Made by a program: the position numbers and the translations under genes. A stretch of 56,533 bases of DNA from Thiodiazotropha sp040507005 (GTDB taxonomy: Bacteria > Pseudomonadota > Gammaproteobacteria > Chromatiales > Chromatiaceae): NCBI GenBank assembly GCA_040507005.1, contig JBEVVS010000077.1, positions 1-56,533 on the forward strand. The letters are read 5' to 3'. The notes below the pieces were generated by a model. The model did not search any database. It saw nothing but the letters and a program-made list of their open reading frames with translations, and was not told where the DNA came from. Below, piece by piece: positions 1 to 7,073 of this stretch (within the stretch, counting starts at the first letter, position 1; each line of letters starts with the position of its first letter).

Positions 1-37
1 GAGATAACTATATACACATTATAGTGCGGGTCAGAAA

Positions 38-93
38 ACATAACAAGTGGTTCGTGCCGACGCCTGACGGCGCAGCACAACCAGGCGCTATAT
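38..93 (+). repeat. attC-like cassette recombination site, degenerate
   Basis: The site opens with ACATAAC (38-44), the same core seen at 721, 2480 and 9350, and closes with GCTATAT (87-93), one transition away from a GTTATAT right core. Between them are inverted arms GGTT-GTGC (49-57) against GCAC-AACC (75-82), and an inner CGCC/GGCG stem (61-64/69-72) around a TGAC loop. It lies just before the toxin-antitoxin pair, where the attC of the preceding cassette would be. Bases 1-37 show nothing I can name. The lost T in the right core suggests reduced recombination. Confidence 0.5.
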
Positions 94-108
94 CACAAGT
101 GCCAATTC

Positions 109-136
109 TTGACTTAGGTATAACCCTAGTTATACT
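109..136 (+). promoter_or_regulatory. Promoter with overlapping palindromic operator for the toxin-antitoxin pair
   Basis: TTGACT (109-114) and TATACT (131-136) are separated by 16 bp and fit a sigma70 promoter. A perfect inverted repeat, TATAAC-CCTA-GTTATA (119-134), fills the spacer and overlaps the -10. This is where a ribbon-helix-helix antitoxin would bind to repress its own operon. The predicted transcript start falls within a few bases of the antitoxin ATG at 145, and no Shine-Dalgarno is visible, so the mRNA may be leaderless. Most cassettes nearby lack such a promoter. Confidence 0.6.
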
Positions 137-144
137 TCTATGTT

Positions 145-381
145 ATGAAAACGGCTATCTCAATACCAGACTCGATATTCCAAGCTGCTGAAGGCTTGGC
201 GCACCGTTTAGGGATCTCTAGAAGTGAGCTTTATTCAAAAGCTATTGCTGAATACATGAATTCTCATAAAAATCATAATATTACGAAGATTCTGAATGAG
301 ATTTATGGCGAAGAGTCATCCTCAGTGGATGAGGAGCTGGATACCATGCAAATGCGCTCTATTCCAAAAGAAGAGTGGTGA
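145..381 (+). CDS. Ribbon-helix-helix antitoxin of a MazEF/PemIK-type pair
   Basis: A 78-residue protein. Its N-terminal part (about residues 3-42) has the short beta strand TAISIPDSIFQ followed by two helices, as in RHH/CopG-type antitoxins. The acidic C-terminal tail (EEL, DTM, KEEW) is the kind of disordered segment that wraps a MazF toxin. Antitoxins of this family bind DNA as dimers and neutralise the toxin. The stop codon overlaps the toxin start (TGATG at 379-383), so translation is coupled. A palindromic promoter precedes it. Family assignment is by fold pattern and partner, and the exact subfamily is uncertain. Confidence 0.85.
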   Translation: MKTAISIPDSIFQAAEGLAHRLGISRSELYSKAIAEYMNSHKNHNITKILNEIYGEESSSVDEELDTMQMRSIPKEEW

Positions 382-719
382 TGAAAAGAGGGGAAATATG
401 GTGGGCTTCTCTTGGTGAGCCGAGAGGGTCTGAGCCAGGCTACAGACGACCAATTGTTGTAGTTTCTTCTAACGATTTCAACAAGAGCAAAATCAACACA
501 GTGATCGTGGCGGTGGTTACTTCGAATCTTCGTTTAGCTGATGCTCCTGGCAACTTTGCGGTTACAAAGAAAGAAACAGGGTTACCAAAAGAATCGGTAG
601 TTAACGTATCTCAATTGATAACGCTTGATAAATCATTTTTAGTTGATAAAGCAGGCAAACTACCATTCAAAAAGTTAGTATCTCTAAACGAAGGCTTAAA
701 GTTAGTTCTATCAATATGA
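381..719 (+). CDS. MazF/PemK-family mRNA interferase toxin
   Basis: A 112-residue protein beginning MKRGEIWWASL, followed by GSEPGYRRPIVVVSS, the signature N-terminus of the MazF/PemK family. These toxins are sequence-specific endoribonucleases that cut mRNA when the antitoxin is lost. The later TSNLR..DAPGNF and ESVVNVSQL segments also match the family. I chose the ATG at 381 because it overlaps the antitoxin stop; in-frame GTGs at 375 and 378 are less likely. Length is normal. As an integron-type cassette the pair may stabilise the array against loss. Confidence 0.92.
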   Translation: MKRGEIWWASLGEPRGSEPGYRRPIVVVSSNDFNKSKINTVIVAVVTSNLRLADAPGNFAVTKKETGLPKESVVNVSQLITLDKSFLVDKAGKLPFKKLVSLNEGLKLVLSI

Positions 720-720
720 G

Positions 721-780
721 ACATAACCAGATGCACCAGCCGACGCCAAAAACCGGCGCGGCAGTGCTCAAACGTTATTT
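721..780 (+). repeat. attC-like site after the toxin-antitoxin cassette
   Basis: ACATAAC (721-727) and GTTATTT (774-780) are complementary at six of seven positions and lie 60 bp apart, the length of a classical 59-base element. The inside folds: GCAC (733-736) against GTGC, and GCCG-CGCC against GGCG-CGGC around a short A-rich loop. It begins two bases after the toxin stop, as expected for a cassette end. This is one of the clearest sites in the array. Confidence 0.7.
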
Positions 781-896
781 CAAACCTTAACAAGAAAATT
801 ATATCGCTCAATTTCGTTCACTGGGATGCTGTCTCTATTACTCCAGCGCCCCATATTTAGTCTTTGCCCACATATTCGCGACTAGGAGAGTGGATA

Positions 897-1457
897 ATGA
901 CAGAAATCAATATTCAACTAGAGCGCAGACGTGTTGAAGAACTCTTTGCCCGCTACGAAGGCATTATTGGCAGGGATTTTCCGGGCTATCGAAATCACGT
1001 TTATCGTACCATTACCTATGCCATGCATTTCCTGGGAGATGAGCCTAGTTTTGAACCACTAGTCGAAACAGCTTTTGTTTATCACGATATAGGGCTTTGG
1101 ACGGATCATGAATTGGCTTATCTAGAGCCATCAGAAGCGGTGGCATTGTCAGATAATGAGCGGTATGAATGGGGGCTCGACCCAGATGCACTTCGTGGAG
1201 CTATTCATTGGCATCATAAAATCCTTCCGTACAAGGGGCCTCATGAACAAGTCATCGAAGCTTGCCGAAAAGCAGACTGGATTGATGCAACAAAAGGCAC
1301 AATTCGAAAAGGGCTCAACAAGGCGGCAGTTAAGGAAGTCGAAACAGCATTTCCTAATTTAGGTTTCCATGACGCACTGTTGCGACTGGCAAAAGACTAT
1401 GGTGGTTCTGTCTTGGTTGGAGGAATAAAGGTAACCCGCGGCATAGTGAAATGGTAA
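897..1457 (+). CDS. HD-domain phosphohydrolase
   Basis: A 186-residue protein with the HD-superfamily metal-binding pattern: His34 (NHVYR), the His63-Asp64 pair (YHDIGLW), clustered His104/106/107 (HWHHK) and Asp127 (RKADWID). HD proteins hydrolyse phosphomonoesters or phosphodiesters, often of nucleotides; the substrate here is unknown. The ATG at 897 has an AGGAGAG ribosome binding site 7 bases upstream. A longer in-frame start at 864 has none. It stands alone between two attC-like spacers and is the single gene of a cassette. Confidence 0.85.
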   Translation: MTEINIQLERRRVEELFARYEGIIGRDFPGYRNHVYRTITYAMHFLGDEPSFEPLVETAFVYHDIGLWTDHELAYLEPSEAVALSDNERYEWGLDPDALRGAIHWHHKILPYKGPHEQVIEACRKADWIDATKGTIRKGLNKAAVKEVETAFPNLGFHDALLRLAKDYGGSVLVGGIKVTRGIVKW

Positions 1458-1520
1458 CCAATAACTGTCATGGGATGATAGCCGTATCCGATGGAACCGG
1501 TAATCCGCGGAACGCTAATG
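1452..1520 (+). repeat. Possible degenerate attC after the HD gene
   Basis: TGGTAAC (1452-1458) covers the HD stop codon and GCTAATG (1514-1520) lies where a right core would be; both depart from consensus. Between them CATGGGAT and ATCCGATG form an 8-bp stem with one mismatch. The spacing and position fit a decayed attC, but the cores are poor. Confidence 0.3.
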
Positions 1521-2009
1521 CTGGACGTCATGTATTACAACGAGAGCGTCTGTATGTTTGGAAGCAATGAAAAGCCTACTGTAACCATTTGGGAAGAGGT
1601 ACCAAGCTTCCCGACTTGGGCATATCCATCTGTCTATTACAACGGATCAGATGTTTTGGTTTGTTTCGAAACAAGAGATGAGGGTAAATACTCTATTGTA
1701 TTTTTTGAAGGAGTTATTGAGTATTTGATCCAACTATTTACCGATGAGTCACTTGGTGGACACGAGTGCAGTAAATATGGTTTAAATTCATATGAGTTTA
1801 ATATAGTTAATAGCTCTCCTAAGCTAGAAAAATGGAGAGTTTTAAAGCCTAAACACTGGGTTATAACGTTTAAAGATGAAACTCTGGATGTCATTTCGAA
1901 AGAGTGTAGAATTTTGGAAGCTATTCTTGAGGCGAGCGATAAGCTAGCCGCGATAAAATTGGCGACGGAATCTCATGGAATTACTGGTAATGACACTTAC
2001 AAAGAGTGA
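1491..2009 (+). CDS. Cassette protein of unknown function
   Basis: A protein of up to 172 residues that I do not recognise. It is acidic, with many aromatic residues (WEEVPSFPTWAYPSVYY), no signal peptide and no membrane segment, so it is probably cytosolic. The start is uncertain: ATGs lie at 1491, 1518 and 1530. If the preceding spacer is an attC ending near 1520, the ATG at 1530 (MYYNESVCMFG) is the better start. None has a convincing ribosome binding site. The stop is followed at once by a strong attC, so it is the cargo of its own cassette. AT-rich codon use matches its neighbours. Confidence 0.6.
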   Translation: MEPVIRGTLMLDVMYYNESVCMFGSNEKPTVTIWEEVPSFPTWAYPSVYYNGSDVLVCFETRDEGKYSIVFFEGVIEYLIQLFTDESLGGHECSKYGLNSYEFNIVNSSPKLEKWRVLKPKHWVITFKDETLDVISKECRILEAILEASDKLAAIKLATESHGITGNDTYKE

Positions 2010-2119
2010 ATATAACCAGGCCGTTCAACAGGGACGCTTTTCCCCGGGCTTATTTTTGTACCATAAACAGCCAGTGCGCAACATCCCCTTCCAAGTACTC
2101 GATATCGTCAGTGTTATAT
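2010..2119 (+). repeat. attC site with perfectly complementary cores
   Basis: ATATAAC (2010-2016) and GTTATAT (2113-2119) are exact complements 110 bp apart, matching integron attC outer cores, with the cassette crossover expected between G and TT of the second. The left end begins one base after the preceding stop codon. The long interior starts CAGGCCGTTCAACAGGGACG, reminiscent of the longer attC sites of marine chromosomal integrons. With the site at 5854 it is the best evidence for an integron array here. Confidence 0.72.
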
Positions 2120-2161
2120 GAAAAGACAAAGGATCAATGAATAACCGGGAAAAAGCGAGCA

Positions 2162-2485
2162 TTGATCGTAATAATTGTAATATCTATATGTATTAGTGCT
2201 CTCGCTCTCTTTAGTGCACTTGTACAGTATCAAAACGGTAATACCCTTGTCGCACGCACGTTGATTGCTACATGGTTATCGGCAATTGTTCCACTTACAT
2301 ATATAATTGTCATATTACTGAAACGTATTACGCGCCTTATAGAGTCAGAAGCTAACCTTCCAGGTACATATGCTGAGTTAAAATCTGCTATTAATAGAGA
2401 TAAATTAAATCTTAATTGGCATATATTATTTGCAACACTTTTGTGTATTTTTATTGTGGTAGTGTCTGATGAAATATCCACATAA
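2162..2485 (+). CDS. Small membrane protein of unknown function
   Basis: A 107-residue protein with three hydrophobic spans, roughly residues 1-18, 31-53 and 86-103, joined by a short hydrophilic loop (RLIESEANLPGTYAELKSAINRDK). It is probably an inner-membrane protein with no recognisable family. The start is TTG at 2162, with GGGAAA about 8 bases upstream; no ATG is in frame before an upstream stop. ATGs at 2118 and 2138 open other frames that close quickly, so a lost frame cannot be excluded. The stop codon lies within the left core of the next attC. Confidence 0.55.
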   Translation: MIVIIVISICISALALFSALVQYQNGNTLVARTLIATWLSAIVPLTYIIVILLKRITRLIESEANLPGTYAELKSAINRDKLNLNWHILFATLLCIFIVVVSDEIST

Positions 2486-2540
2486 CAAGGATATCATATC
2501 GCCCATTCGGGGCTGGGTAATTATATGTTTGGCGTTAAAA
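2480..2540 (+). repeat. attC-like site
   Basis: ACATAAC (2480-2486) contains the TAA stop of the preceding gene, and GTTAAAA (2534-2540) forms the right core, 61 bp in all. ATCGCCC and GGGGCTGGGT form the inner stem around an ATTC loop. An ATG at 2525 lies inside this site, which argues that the next gene starts at 2555. Confidence 0.62.
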
Positions 2541-2554
2541 TCAAAAGGTTGTTT

Positions 2555-2815
2555 ATGCTGCGAATTAAAGCCTACTTAAAATTTGATCAGTTTATCATGC
2601 CCTATGCTTTGCAGTTGCTATTTTGGGGTGGAATTGGAGGCACCCTTTACGGAACATGGTGGCTTTTTTCCCATGATAATTGGGCTTGGATAATGTCACT
2701 AATATTTGGGCCATTGTTGATAAGAATGATTTTTGAAAGCTTTATTATCAGGTACAAAACATATATCTGCCTCACCGATATTAGACGAAAGCTATACGAA
2801 AATGAAAAAAATTGA
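2555..2815 (+). CDS. Small membrane protein of unknown function
   Basis: An 86-residue protein with two hydrophobic spans (about IMPYALQLLFWGGIGGTLYG and WAWIMSLIFGPLLIRMIF) and a basic C-terminus. No family is recognised. I start it at the ATG at 2555, because an in-frame ATG at 2525 falls inside the attC-like site. Its last 14 bases overlap the start of the DUF2141 gene, so the two share one cassette and are probably translationally coupled. A two-gene cassette is less common than a single-gene one. Confidence 0.55.
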   Translation: MLRIKAYLKFDQFIMPYALQLLFWGGIGGTLYGTWWLFSHDNWAWIMSLIFGPLLIRMIFESFIIRYKTYICLTDIRRKLYENEKN

Positions 2816-3254
2816 ACCTATGACTCTTATTTTTTTGGTATTAGTTCCGTTTTATACAGGTTCTGTAGAAAAGGAGAAGATACTGGAGGTATTGGTCGAT
2901 GGAACTATCCCTAACAAAGGGCAAGTTATACTTTCTATATTTGATTCACACGAAAATTACCTGAAAAGTCCACTCAAGAGATTTGTCCAGAAGGTTGCCG
3001 ATAGTCATGTCGTTTTATTTGATATAAATGATCTCCGTGAGGGTAGCTATTCGGTAAGTGCAGTCTATGATGAAGATGGTAATGGTTTATTAAACACAGG
3101 CTTTTTGGGAATGCCATCAGAGAAAATTGGTTTTTCAAACAATGCCAAAAGCCATTTCGGTCCTCCTTCCTTCGAAGAAACACTGTTTGAATTTCACTCA
3201 TCGATGAAAATTACGATATATCTTGATAAGGCAAACAGTGGCCAAGAAAAATAA
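2802..3254 (+). CDS. DUF2141 family secreted protein
   Basis: A 150-residue protein. The hydrophobic N-terminus after MKKIEP (TLIFLVLVPFYTG) is a signal peptide. The mature part carries the DUF2141 pattern: LEVLVDG..NKGQVILSIFDS, a DLREGSYSVSAVYDEDGNG loop, then LGMPSEKIGFSNNA and GPPSFEETLFEF. The family is predicted to be periplasmic or surface beta-sandwich proteins of unknown function. An upstream in-frame start at 2733 lies within the previous gene and would bury the signal peptide, so ATG 2802 is preferred. It overlaps the membrane protein before it. Confidence 0.82.
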   Translation: MKKIEPMTLIFLVLVPFYTGSVEKEKILEVLVDGTIPNKGQVILSIFDSHENYLKSPLKRFVQKVADSHVVLFDINDLREGSYSVSAVYDEDGNGLLNTGFLGMPSEKIGFSNNAKSHFGPPSFEETLFEFHSSMKITIYLDKANSGQEK

Positions 3255-3323
3255 AATTAACAAGGCGTGAAAAGGGGCTTCCAACCTTTATTACGTTTTT
3301 CGCATAGGCACCGCTCATTATAT
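3255..3323 (+). repeat. Possible degenerate attC
   Basis: AATTAAC (3255-3261) follows the DUF2141 stop directly. A GCG..AAAA / TTTTT-CGC imperfect stem lies inside, and ATTATAT (3317-3323) sits where GTTATAT would be expected, one base off. Position and folding suggest a decayed cassette site. Confidence 0.4.
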
Positions 3324-3385
3324 GTCATACACTATACTCCTGGCTCGAAACCCACTATCAAGGTTTTATAAAGCACGAGAAGAAT

Positions 3386-3970
3386 ATGCATATACCAAAA
3401 CATTTTGAGATAACTGACAAAGATGAGATTTTCGCGTTTATTCAAGCTAATACTTTCGGTCAGCTCATCTCGAATGTAAATGGCAGGCATTTTTCTACTC
3501 ACCTGCCATTTTTACTCTCAGAAGATAAATCAGAAATGATTGGACATCTGGCTTTACCAAACCCACAGCATACAGAAATAGATGGACAGGAAGTTCTAAT
3601 AACTTTAGATGGCGCTCATGGGTATATATCACCAGCTTGGTATAACTCTCCTGGCGTGCCTACTTGGAACTATCAAGCGGTTCATATTTATGGGCAATGC
3701 AAAGTATTCCAAGATTCAGAAGAACTACAGAATGTGGTCAATTCTCTTACTGCAAAATATGAATCGGTATTTGAAACGCCGTGGCAACCCGAATATAGCA
3801 TTTCAATGCTCAAAGCCATAATTGGAGTAAAAGTTACAATTAATGAAATTCAGTGTAAATATAAACTGAGTCAGAACCGCTCTTTACAAGATCGCACTCA
3901 AGTAATAAGCAAATTAAAGGCTATTGGTTCAATTGAATTGGCTAAGGCTATAGAAAGCAATGAGTTATGA
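3386..3970 (+). CDS. FMN-binding PaiB-like protein
   Basis: A 194-residue protein that opens MHIPKHFEITDKDEIFAFIQ and continues with FGQLISN...FSTHLPFLL, GHLALPNPQ and ITLDGAHGYISPAWYNSPGVPTWNY, all hallmarks of the PaiB/FMN-binding split-barrel family. PaiB is a negative regulator of protease and sporulation genes in Bacillus; in Gram-negatives the family probably binds FMN, with unknown physiology. It is full length and starts at an ATG after AGAAGA. It is a single-gene cassette. Confidence 0.85.
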   Translation: MHIPKHFEITDKDEIFAFIQANTFGQLISNVNGRHFSTHLPFLLSEDKSEMIGHLALPNPQHTEIDGQEVLITLDGAHGYISPAWYNSPGVPTWNYQAVHIYGQCKVFQDSEELQNVVNSLTAKYESVFETPWQPEYSISMLKAIIGVKVTINEIQCKYKLSQNRSLQDRTQVISKLKAIGSIELAKAIESNEL

Positions 3971-4001
3971 CAAAAGGTTCAGTTCGTTCATGCTATACAA
4001 A

Positions 4002-4052
4002 GGGTAGCCTCCTCTGGGACAGTCTAGACGTTACTCAGTCTACCCGTTAACA
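4002..4052 (+). repeat. Hairpin and right-core-like sequence of a possible attC
   Basis: GGGTAG (4002-4007) pairs with CTACCC (4040-4045), with a smaller ACAGT/ACT-GTC fold inside, and is followed at once by GTTAACA (4046-4052), a right-core-like heptamer. The left core is not clear. The ATG at 4052 begins on the last base of that core. Confidence 0.35.
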
Positions 4053-4106
4053 TGGCGAAACATTTCTGGAGTAAAAAAAATTAAACTACTTTGGGCAACA
4101 ATATTT

Positions 4107-4685
4107 TTGGCGACCTTGATTTGGTCAGGGATAAATCCAAAAGACCAATTCACTTGGCTTCTTGAAGTGGCACCTGCCATTATTGGTGGATTTTTGTTGC
4201 TGGCTACATATAATTCATTTCGTCTCACACCGGTCCTTTACTTCTTCATTCTATTACACTGTATTGTCCTTATGGTGGGCGGTCACTACACCTACGCGGA
4301 AGTTCCGTTTTTTGATGGCTTGTTAGGCGCAGAAAGAAACAACTACGATAAAGTCGGTCATTTTTTTCAAGGGTTTGTACCGGCTTTACTCGCTAGAGAA
4401 ATACTGATTCGCAAAGAAGTCATTAACGGTGATGCCTGGCGAAATATCATTATTATAACAATTTGCCTCGCTTTCAGTGCATTCTATGAGCTCATTGAGT
4501 GGTGGGTCGCACTCGCTTCCGGTGAAGATGCAGAAGCATTCCTTGGCACACAAGGTTATGTCTGGGATACACAATCTGATATGGGTTTGGCGTTGCTTGG
4601 CGCTATAGCTTCCCTGTTCTTATTGTCCACTTTGCACAATAATCAATTAAAAAAATTACCAAGTCAAAACTCCCGGACGCAGTAA
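4107..4685 (+). CDS. DUF2238 (YjdF-like) membrane protein, 5' end probably frameshifted
   Basis: At least 192 residues with about six membrane spans and the family motifs NPKDQFTWLLEVAP, HYTYAEVPFF, RNNYDKVGHFFQGF, FYELIEWWVA and YVWDTQSDM. DUF2238 proteins are inner-membrane proteins of unknown role. The open frame has no good start: TTG at 4107 lies inside the first hydrophobic span. An ATG at 4052 gives MAKHFWSKK and then runs into a tract of eight A (4073-4080). Removing one A joins it to KLLWATIFLATLIWSG in this frame, giving a family-typical length of about 210 residues. So the gene is frameshifted at the A8 tract, slips there, or carries a sequencing error. Confidence 0.75.
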   Translation: MATLIWSGINPKDQFTWLLEVAPAIIGGFLLLATYNSFRLTPVLYFFILLHCIVLMVGGHYTYAEVPFFDGLLGAERNNYDKVGHFFQGFVPALLAREILIRKEVINGDAWRNIIIITICLAFSAFYELIEWWVALASGEDAEAFLGTQGYVWDTQSDMGLALLGAIASLFLLSTLHNNQLKKLPSQNSRTQ

Positions 4686-4711
4686 CCTGTCAGGTGTTTG
4701 AAATGTTAGAT
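4680..4711 (+). repeat. Possible truncated attC remnant
   Basis: CAGTAAC (4680-4686) overlaps the preceding stop and GTTAGAT (4705-4711) matches the GTTRRRY right core exactly, but only 18 bases separate them, too few for a working hairpin. It looks like a site that lost its middle by deletion. Confidence 0.3.
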
Positions 4712-4737
4712 GAGTCAAAATAGAAAGGGAATCGCAA

Positions 4738-4977
4738 ATGACTGGTATCAATTACTTATTCGCCACTGATAAAGTAAATGAACTCCCAACATGGAGGTTC
4801 TACTTACATTTAATAGCTCCGGACACTTTCACAAGTGAACTCTTGGAAACAGTTAAAAGGAATCTTCGTTCAGCAGAGTTTTCTATAGTCGAGTTTCCAC
4901 TAGGAATTGATGAGATCAGGTATAATAATGAAAACTACTACTGTAAGTACTGTTTATCAGGTGACAGAAAAGAATAG
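4738..4977 (+). CDS. Small cassette protein of unknown function
   Basis: A 79-residue protein with no recognisable family. It has a good ribosome binding site (AAGGGA, 8 bases before the ATG). The sequence is hydrophilic with a mixed-charge C-terminus (YYCKYCLSGDRKE), no signal peptide and no membrane span. The C-terminal CKYC could bind a metal, but the motif is isolated. The short gap before the decayed DUF1330 gene contains no attC, so both may once have belonged to one cassette. It may also be a truncated remnant. Confidence 0.5.
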   Translation: MTGINYLFATDKVNELPTWRFYLHLIAPDTFTSELLETVKRNLRSAEFSIVEFPLGIDEIRYNNENYYCKYCLSGDRKE

Positions 4978-5035
4978 AGCAACGCAAAATAGCTTAGAGC
5001 TTTATGAACCTGATGTCTGGAAAATTATAGGAAAA

Positions 5036-5301
5036 ATGGTTGCATATATCATGCTAAGAAGAACTGTTCACGATCCTGATCAGCTAAAGTAGTATCGAAG
5101 TATGGCTCCATCAATTATAGAGCAATATGGAGGAGAGCTATTAGTAAGGGGTGGTGAAGTGGTCACCCTGGAAGGTCCTGCCGATAATCGTGGAACGTTT
5201 ATAATAGAATTTCCAATCATGGAAAGGGTAAAAAATTATACAACTCACCAGAGTACACTGAGGCAATAGCCTTTGGAAGATTTCGCGTCCATCGGCTCTA
5301 A
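5036..5301 (+). pseudogene. DUF1330 gene broken by a nonsense codon and a frameshift
   Basis: Reading from ATG 5036 (after TAGGA) gives MVAYIMLRRTVHDPDQLK, then a TAG at 5090, then in the same frame YRSMAPSIIEQYGG, ELLVRGGEVVTLEGPADNRG and FIIEFPIMERVKN. The remaining part of the domain, LYNSPEYTEAIAFGRFRVHRL, continues in another frame to a stop at 5299-5301. The joined reading is a nearly complete DUF1330 domain (dimeric ferredoxin-like fold) of about 88 residues. The TAG probably replaced a CAG, and a small indel near 5230-5240 shifted the frame. The gene is inactive as written. Confidence 0.75.
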
Positions 5302-5361
5302 AGCATTTTAAAACGGAGAAGTTCCTGAATACGGCTTAAAAACATTAGGGTAGGAAGAGGT

Positions 5362-5859
5362 ATGTATAGAGAATGGATAAAGGTCACGATCTCACTGCTT
5401 TTTGTCGCCGCGATATCAAATCCTGTGCTAGCTTTCAACGATTCAGAGTTGCACGAACTTTTGGCGCAAATCGATTCGGCTGCGGAAGCTCGGGATGTTA
5501 CAAAAATCGCCCACCTTCTCAGCGATCGGGTCAGTATCACCATTGAAATGCCTACGCCCCAAGGAAACACGCCGGTCGAACTCGATAAACAGCAATATTT
5601 GAGGGTAACGCAGCAAGGTTGGGATGCGATTGGCCCAAGTTATAAGTACACTCGATTGCAGACGAATTATGAGAGTGACGGAACAAGGGCACAAGTCGTT
5701 TCGATAGTAAGGGAAGAGTACCATGCGGGCGGTCAAAGAATAAGTTCAGAAACCCTGGAGATCGCTGATCTTGAAGTCGAAAATGGTCGGCTTGTAGTGG
5801 TTAAAGTGGTGGGTCAGATGCACATAAAGGGCGAACCGATCCCTAAGCCGAGTATTTAA
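5362..5859 (+). CDS. Exported NTF2-like (SnoaL-type) protein
   Basis: A 165-residue protein. Residues 1-24 form a signal peptide (basic start, ISLLFVAAISNPVLA). The mature part has a helical start (DSELHELLAQIDSAAEARD), a LLSDRVSI segment and a C-terminal run of beta strands (AQVVSIVREEY, ISSETLEIADLEVENGRLVVVKVVGQM), the order expected of an NTF2-like cone fold. Such proteins are small periplasmic binding proteins or enzymes; no active site can be named. It has a GGAAGAGG ribosome binding site. The stop overlaps a strong attC, so it is a cassette gene. Confidence 0.68.
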   Translation: MYREWIKVTISLLFVAAISNPVLAFNDSELHELLAQIDSAAEARDVTKIAHLLSDRVSITIEMPTPQGNTPVELDKQQYLRVTQQGWDAIGPSYKYTRLQTNYESDGTRAQVVSIVREEYHAGGQRISSETLEIADLEVENGRLVVVKVVGQMHIKGEPIPKPSI

Positions 5860-5948
5860 CAATAGGACCAACCCTATCGCTATGTTCTCGCAGACGCCGA
5901 GCACTCTGCTTCTTGTAAATTAGGCTTCTCATATCTAAAGAGTTAAAT
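5854..5948 (+). repeat. attC site with perfectly complementary consensus cores
   Basis: ATTTAAC (5854-5860) fits RYYYAAC and GTTAAAT (5942-5948) fits GTTRRRY; they are exact complements 95 bp apart. The TAA stop of the preceding gene lies within the left core, as is usual in cassettes. ATAGG/CCTAT forms a small inner stem near the left end. The next 156 bases before the ankyrin gene show no gene. Confidence 0.7.
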
Positions 5949-6104
5949 AACTGACTACACACAAAAAAATAATTTCGGCTCTGGTTAGTTATCGCTAAAA
6001 ATCTGCAGGAATGGATTAGAACCCTAATGTAGCAGATTCTGTGATATGGGGAGGTAGATATTAACTACAAACTCGACACGTAGAAATGAAATCAGGCTCA
6101 ATAT

Positions 6105-6989
6105 ATGAATAAAGGAAAAGGCTCGACAAGCATTAACCGTTTTATCGGGTTTGCTTTAGTAGTAAGCATAGTCTCCCTGATTTTGTTTGTGAGTGTAGAA
6201 GTAACCAGTTCCGAAACCAGCACGGCACTTTGGTTCGTGCTTTTAATATTGTTAATTTTCGTTTCACTTCCTGTCCATGGAATGTTACTCATATTCGCCA
6301 TCCTGCGATTAGTACAAAAGAATAGAAATACATCACAATGGTTATATTTATATCTATTTATAGCGATTGTGGGTCATGCAGGTGTTGCAGCCAATTATGG
6401 TGCATTCGATGAAGTATCCAACGATATAAGTCAACACAATAGAAAGGTTGAGAATCCTGCGCAAATACAACTCGAAAGGGCACTGGCTCGAGGCCCGGTT
6501 TCAAATGTTACTGAAGTCAGAGAGGCACTCAATAACGGAGCAGACCCTAACGGAATGATATTCGACAATCGAATGCCACTTCTGGTGTTGGTTGCGAGTA
6601 GAGCGGATACAAAATCAATAAAGGCGCTTTTGGATGCGGGAGCAGATCCCAAGAAGCGGTCAACTGTAGAGTATGTAATGAAAAACAGGGGTGTTGTTAA
6701 TGCTTCTGCTTTGGATATTGTATTGTATTCTGAATATGAAAGTGTTGCAGACAGCGTAAAATTACTGCTTGCAGCAGGTTCTGAGCTGGCAAAAGCCAAT
6801 GATTTAGGTCAGTATCCGCTGGATGTCGCCATTGCAAACAACCAATATGAGGCAGCGTTTTATATAGCAAGAGCTGGAGGAACAGCAAATATGAAGGATA
6901 CTATTGAGAATATAATGCAAAATGACTCCGAGGATGTGCGCCTGGAAGAGTTGAAGAGACTCTTTTTAAAAGATGGTAAATTAAAATAA
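6105..6989 (+). CDS. Membrane protein with cytosolic or periplasmic ankyrin repeats
   Basis: A 294-residue protein. Three hydrophobic spans lie at about residues 12-30, 39-67 and 78-97. The C-terminal part (about 120-285) holds ankyrin repeats: VREALNNGADPN, KALLDAGADPKKR, VKLLLAAGSELAKAND and YPLDVAIANNQYEAAFYIARAGG. Ankyrin repeats bind proteins; here they are tethered to the membrane and the partner is unknown. It is the largest intact gene of the array. The ATG at 6105 lacks an obvious ribosome binding site. Confidence 0.75.
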   Translation: MNKGKGSTSINRFIGFALVVSIVSLILFVSVEVTSSETSTALWFVLLILLIFVSLPVHGMLLIFAILRLVQKNRNTSQWLYLYLFIAIVGHAGVAANYGAFDEVSNDISQHNRKVENPAQIQLERALARGPVSNVTEVREALNNGADPNGMIFDNRMPLLVLVASRADTKSIKALLDAGADPKKRSTVEYVMKNRGVVNASALDIVLYSEYESVADSVKLLLAAGSELAKANDLGQYPLDVAIANNQYEAAFYIARAGGTANMKDTIENIMQNDSEDVRLEELKRLFLKDGKLK

Positions 6990-7073
6990 ATGAGAAGTGC
7001 ATAAAATTCAGTCACAAAAAAGCCTCTGCGCCCAATTATTTGGCTAGGATATGCCGAGCTCTGGATACTTGAA

